Below, piece after piece: positions 54,001 through 60,000 of a DNA stretch of 64,000 bases. How positions within the stretch are numbered: the first letter of the stretch is position 1; the number at the start of each line of letters is the position of its first letter. The DNA is from Apoderus coryli (taxonomy: Eukaryota > Arthropoda > Insecta > Coleoptera > Attelabidae): positions 23,141,715-23,205,714 of the forward strand of contig OU452200.1 of assembly GCA_911728435.2 (NCBI GenBank). The letters are read 5' to 3'. Made by a program: the position numbers and the translations under genes. The notes beneath the pieces were generated by a model. It was not told the origin of the DNA and ran no database searches. It saw only the letters and a list, made by a program, of their open reading frames with translations.

Positions 54001-57000
54001 CCAGCAGCATGGTTTTATGTGTGGCCCGTCCACTGTCACTAATCTGTCAGTTATTACCCACTGTATCTCTGAAACTATTGATCACGGCGATCAACTGGAT
54101 GGATGGATACTGATTTCACCAAAGCGTTCGATAGGCTAGACCATGGCATATTGCTGAGTAAACTGCATACGTATGATGGATTTCCTTCCGGCTTGATACC
54201 TTGATTCAACTCATACTTGCATAATCGGAAATAATATATCTTTTACAACGGCTTTAAATCTTGTTTTTACTCGGCACGTCAAGAGTACCACAGGGTTCTA
54301 ACTTAGGTCCATTGTTGTTCCTTCTTTTCATCAATGACCTGGACCCGTGTTTACTTCAGCGTACTCTATTTTTCGCAGATGACTTGAAAATCTTCGCCTC
54401 CATAAATTCAGTAGCAGATTGCATAAACCTGCAGCATGATTTGTGTAGATAGGTGGTGCGACAGTAACAAATTGTCTCTTAACATTCGTAAATGCACGTG
54501 TATGTGCCATTCCATTAAATTTGTAATTACAGATAAATTGCCAAAATATCAGATAAATACGAAACGTTTTTTTACTTGGAAACTCTTCAACTAGCGGATA
54601 ACAATTATGATAAACCAGGACATATCGATGGTATTATTGGGGCAAACAAATGTCAAACTTCCTTCGGATACGTTGTAATGGGACAAGTTCCAACAATTAA
54701 GGAGCAGGTGTCTAATTGTTTTACTTTGTTTGAAAGCACCCCATTGGAAAAATTAGTTCAACAATTTTGGGAGTTGGAGCAAGTTCCAACTAACATATTA
54801 CCTAATCGGGAGGATATAAAATGTGAAAACATTTATTGTAATACAGTTACTAGAGATTTATCAGGACGATACACGGTTGCATTGCCATTTAATATGTCGG
54901 CAAAGAATTTAGGTGTCTTGGATGCTAGTTCTCCTTCGAATAGTGATATTTCGTTAAATGATATATTATATAGCGGGCCTAACTTGCAAACTGATATATT
55001 TTCTTTATTAATAAATTTTAGATTATTTAAAATTGCTTTGACAGGTGATATTAGGCAAATGTACCGGCAAATAACAATGACCAAAGACCATTTTTATTAT
55101 GGCGGTTTGATCCGCATGATAGTATCAAAACATATGAAATTACAGTAGTGGCCTTTGGTATAAAATATTTCTAAAGCGGAACGCTATTTGATTAAATTGA
55201 CTCAATTGAAACACTTTGGTAATGATTTCGTTAGAATTAAAAAAGAAAAAAATTGTTCTATAAAACTTAGGCGACTCAAACCCTTTATCCAGGATGAATT
55301 GCTTAGGTTAGGGGGTCGTCTAAAAAATTCATTTTTGGATTTTAATAAGAAACATCCCATAATACTGTCTGCCAAAGAAATTCTGACGGAAAGGTTAATT
55401 GATTATTATCATAAAATCTACTTACATACAGGGGCGTATCTTTTGGAAGCTATAATGAGGCCAAAATACTGAATTATCGGTGGTCGAAATCTAATAAGAA
55501 AAGGGTATTTAAATGTAATCGGGAAAGTAATGTGAAATCGGTTAAGTCACATATGTATCGAGTGTTGGGTAATCAATTATTAACCTATGAAGAATTAAAT
55601 ACTTTATTAGTCCAGATAGAAGGGCTCTTAAATTCTAGACCTCTCTGTCAGTTGTCATCCCATCCGACTGCGCCTGAGGCACTAACCTCGGTGCATTTTT
55701 TAAATCTGAAACCGATCAATTTTATTCCTGCTCATAATGTATCCGAAATTAAGATGGGTAGGTTGGATAGGTTTCAATTAATTGACCTAATGGTACAGGA
55801 CTTCTGGAAACGATGACAGCTGGAATACTTGTTATCTTTACAAGTTCGCAATAAATGGTGGCAAAGTACGCCAAATTTAAAAGTAGGCGATATAGTTATA
55901 TTCAAAGAGGGTAATTCTCCGCCTTTGCATTGGCCATTGGGAATAATTGTAGAAATTTTTGCGGGTAAGGACAATCAAGTACGAAATCTCTCCAGTAAAA
56001 CGGCTAAAGGCGCATATTCAAGACCTTCTGTTAAGGTATGTCCTTTACCTAGACAATGATTTTTTTTGGCATTTAATATTTTGTATATAGAATTATAGAG
56101 TGAATATAAATAAAATATATATTTGTCAAAAAATTAAAAATAATTTGTAGACATACATCAACAAACAAAACATATAAAACATAAGAATAATAATTAATAC
56201 ATACAGGTACATTGTCAAATAAATAAATCAATTAAGATACTTAAAGTAAATTAATTAAGTAAATATTCTACACACAATACAAACTACTATCCAGTGTGTG
56301 AATCGCTCAAAAATTAATGCACATTAATGTATAAAAAGCTTTTTCTAACAAATACGTTTTTAGAGCTTTACGGAATCGAAGGGATGATAGCAATTTGATT
56401 TCCATTGGCAGATGGTTGTGCATTTTTTTGCATTGTATAGGATCGAGCTTTTGATTAATTCGGAGGATGGGGCTGGCAGATAAAGATCATGTTCGGCGTT
56501 TCTAAGCAGATAGTTATGGAATGGTCTTTCAGACATCTGACAGGTTTTTGCGGATTAAGCAGACCGATTCCAATATGAACAAGGAAAGTAGTGTTAGTAT
56601 TTTAAATTTTCTGAAGAAGTCCTGGCAATGGGCTCTATAGTGCAATCTCAGAGAGTATCGAATAGCTCTTTTTTGTAATCTAAAAATACGCCCAAGTTGC
56701 GTTGCACAAGATGTACCCCAGAATGGGAGGGCGTATCGAAGATGGGATTCGAAGAGTGAAAAGTAGACTGTTATGGAAATTGACAAGTTAAGTTCTTTGG
56801 AAACTGATCTTAGCGCAAAACAGGCAGAGCTTAATTTTGTTGATAACGCATCAATGTGCAACTTCCACTTCAGGGAGCTGTCAACAACAAGGCCCAGAAA
56901 CTTCACAGTAGAAACGACGTCAATAGTGGAATTATTAAGTTCAAAAGACTGCAGCGCACCTTTATATGACACAGATTTTGTTTTCACAGTGTTCAAGCAC

Positions 57001-60000
57001 AACAGGTTAGAGTCACACCATGATTTGATGGTGATTAAGTCTTTGGATATGGTACTATGAAGATCCACACTATTCGGGCCGCACCAAGTGAAACTAGTAT
57101 CATCAGCCAAGAGACATACTTTACCGCTGATGTCTAGGCACGTAATGTCGTTGATAAATAGCAAAAACAAAATAGGAGCCAACACCGAACCCTGTGGAAC
57201 TCCACAATCCATCGGCCTGCAAAAAGACACAGCCGCATTGACCCTCACACACTGACTTCTGTTGCTAAGGTACGACTTAAACCATCCCAGTGGAACCCCC
57301 CGAATTCCGTAGTGCTGTATCTTGTTAATTAGGATGTTATGACTTACACAGTCGAATGGAGAAATCACAGAAAATTTATGCTGTAAAGTGGAGATTGTTC
57401 AAGTTAGAGTAAACATTGTTGAAGATGGAGAATATAGCATCATTAGTGCATTTGTTAGCTAAAAATCCAAATTGGTGGCTAGTTAATACTTCATATTTCT
57501 TCTAAATTACATTTTTATTGGTTGGTCTGAAAAATAATTTTTCAGGGTAGGGGGTGTGTATGTGCCAATCTATTAAATTTGTATTGGCAACAACGCCCAT
57601 CCTGACTTAAATGTTTCTTTGCGTTTTGATGCAGATTCGGGTTGAATGTTGTTAAGAAAAGAAATGTACCTGAAGAAGGCATACTAGCCGAAACGTAGTA
57701 CCTACTGTGACATGAAATAAAAAAATATTTCATAGAAAATTTTCCCGTTTTAAAACAGAACCTTTATCCCAAGAAAAAGAAAGAGTAGTCAAAAATTATA
57801 TCATATGATGTAAGATTTGTTTTACAACAATTGGTAGAAAATTTAAATTTTCATGAACAGATTTAGTCTGCTCCGCAGCTTCGATTACCTTTCGGCATTA
57901 TTGATTTTGATTTCTATCTAAATACTTGCCTTAAAAGATTAACTCTTTCTTCAACATGCCCCTCTTCATAGACAACCGTTCTAGTAGTATTAGGTTGTAG
58001 CTGCGCATAAGGATGTTCTTTTGGATGGATTTTATCATACTTAACACGTTCGTATGGTGAAAACGTATCATCTGCCTGACTCATGGAACTGTGCTGTGAT
58101 ATACTGGGTCTTGTATTAACACCATTTTGCAAATTTTGTCGCTTAGCTATAACAATTTTTCACTAATTTAAAAAATTACATTGAGGGAAGAAGTGTTTTT
58201 TTTTAAATCAACATTAATCAAATTAAATTTTGTTGCATTGGGCAATGTAGAGGCACTCAAAATGCCCTGGGCGATATGCTTAGAACAAGGAGTCGAACCT
58301 CACACAAAAAATATAGAGGAGACCACAATGTTCATTATTTCATATAAAAGACAAATGTCTACAAATTCAACGCTTCTCTAATTTGTATGTCGCACCTGTT
58401 GCCAGACTTTAGGATAGGTGTTAATTTACTGCTTGACGGGCATCCACCATATTTGTTCGAAAAGATTAGGTTTAGGTCTGATGTACACAATCTTAATCTG
58501 AGGTTTAAGGGTTTATTGTCTCCTCCAGCTCATCGCACCATGTTATTCGAGCGATCCTTTTCCTATAACGTCTATAGCATCTACAATGGAATTCCTCACA
58601 ATTTTAGGACTTATAAAATAACAACGTTTCGTGTACTTCTTAGAAGAAAACTATTAAATTTGGTTTAATTTTCATATTGTGTAGTGGTTATGATTTCAAA
58701 TTTAATTTTATTTTAATTTTGCTTTCTTTTTGTTGTTTTTATTTCTTTGTATTCATTGCAGTTCAAATTGATTTAGTTAATTGTAAGTTTTCGGGAACTG
58801 TTATAGATCTACTAGTATAAAGTGTTAATTTTTCCGTACGGGTTAGAATATCAAAATCAGTTTTACTGCCTTCTAACCCCTTTTGCAGTTATTTTTTGGC
58901 TTCTTGTAGTTATGATTGCGGTTGCTATATTGTAATTGTGATTGCGTTTTTATTATGTTTACACGATATGCATTGTAAATTTTTCTTTATATATGACTGC
59001 AAATAAACTGTTTATATTTGTTATGTCCTGCGAGCTCTAAAAAGATGGAAAACCCTGTATATGACCGTTGCATTTTCGTTGACGTTTTTTAATTCAATTA
59101 CTAATTTTCTAAGTAAAAACATTTTAACATCATAAAATAATAATAATCAGACCACCCTGTATATTGCGGTTGCTATATTGTAATTGTGATTGCATTTTTA
59201 TTATGTTTACACGATATGCATTGTAAATTTTTCTTTATATATGACTGCAAATAAACTATTTATATTTGTTATTATGTCCTGCGAGCTCTAAAAAGATGGA
59301 AAACCCTGTATATGACCGTTGCATTTTCGTGGACGTTTTTTAATTCAATTACTAATTTTCTAAGTAAAAACATTTTAACATCATAAAATAATAATAATCG
59401 GACCACCCTGTATATTTCTGAATTACATTTCCGCAAGACATATAAGTATCTATAATAGATATAAATACCAACTACCTAACAAGTGAAATTTTAAGCGCAA
59501 TTTACTCGAAAACTATGGAGGTAAATTTCAAAAGTAAGCTATTGCTGTAAGCAGCATAAAAAGTCACTTCCGCGACATGAGTTTGCTTAAGTGTTTGTAT
59601 TCCTCTCTGGTTATGCCACATCTGGAGTACGCGTCCGCATTGTGGAACCCTTCTTATCTCTGCAATATTCACAATTTAGGAAAAGTACAAAACAGGTTTT
59701 TACGTTATATTTCGTATAAGCTCGGACATCCTCCTGGGATGGATGATGTTTTTGATTACAGATCTGTACTAGACCATTTACATCTCACTACTCTAGAGGC
59801 TCGGAGAGACAAGAGATTATTTTCGTTAAATTACTAAATTACCAAGTTCATTGGCTTGAACTTTTGGCTAAAGTTGGAATTCATGTTCCGTCTAGAAACA
59901 CACGGGCCGTCGCGTCGCCTTATTGCGTGGGCCTTTTCATAGGAGAAATTCCGCCACAAGTTCGTTTATGGCTAGAGTTCCGGCCCTGGAAAATCGTTTC

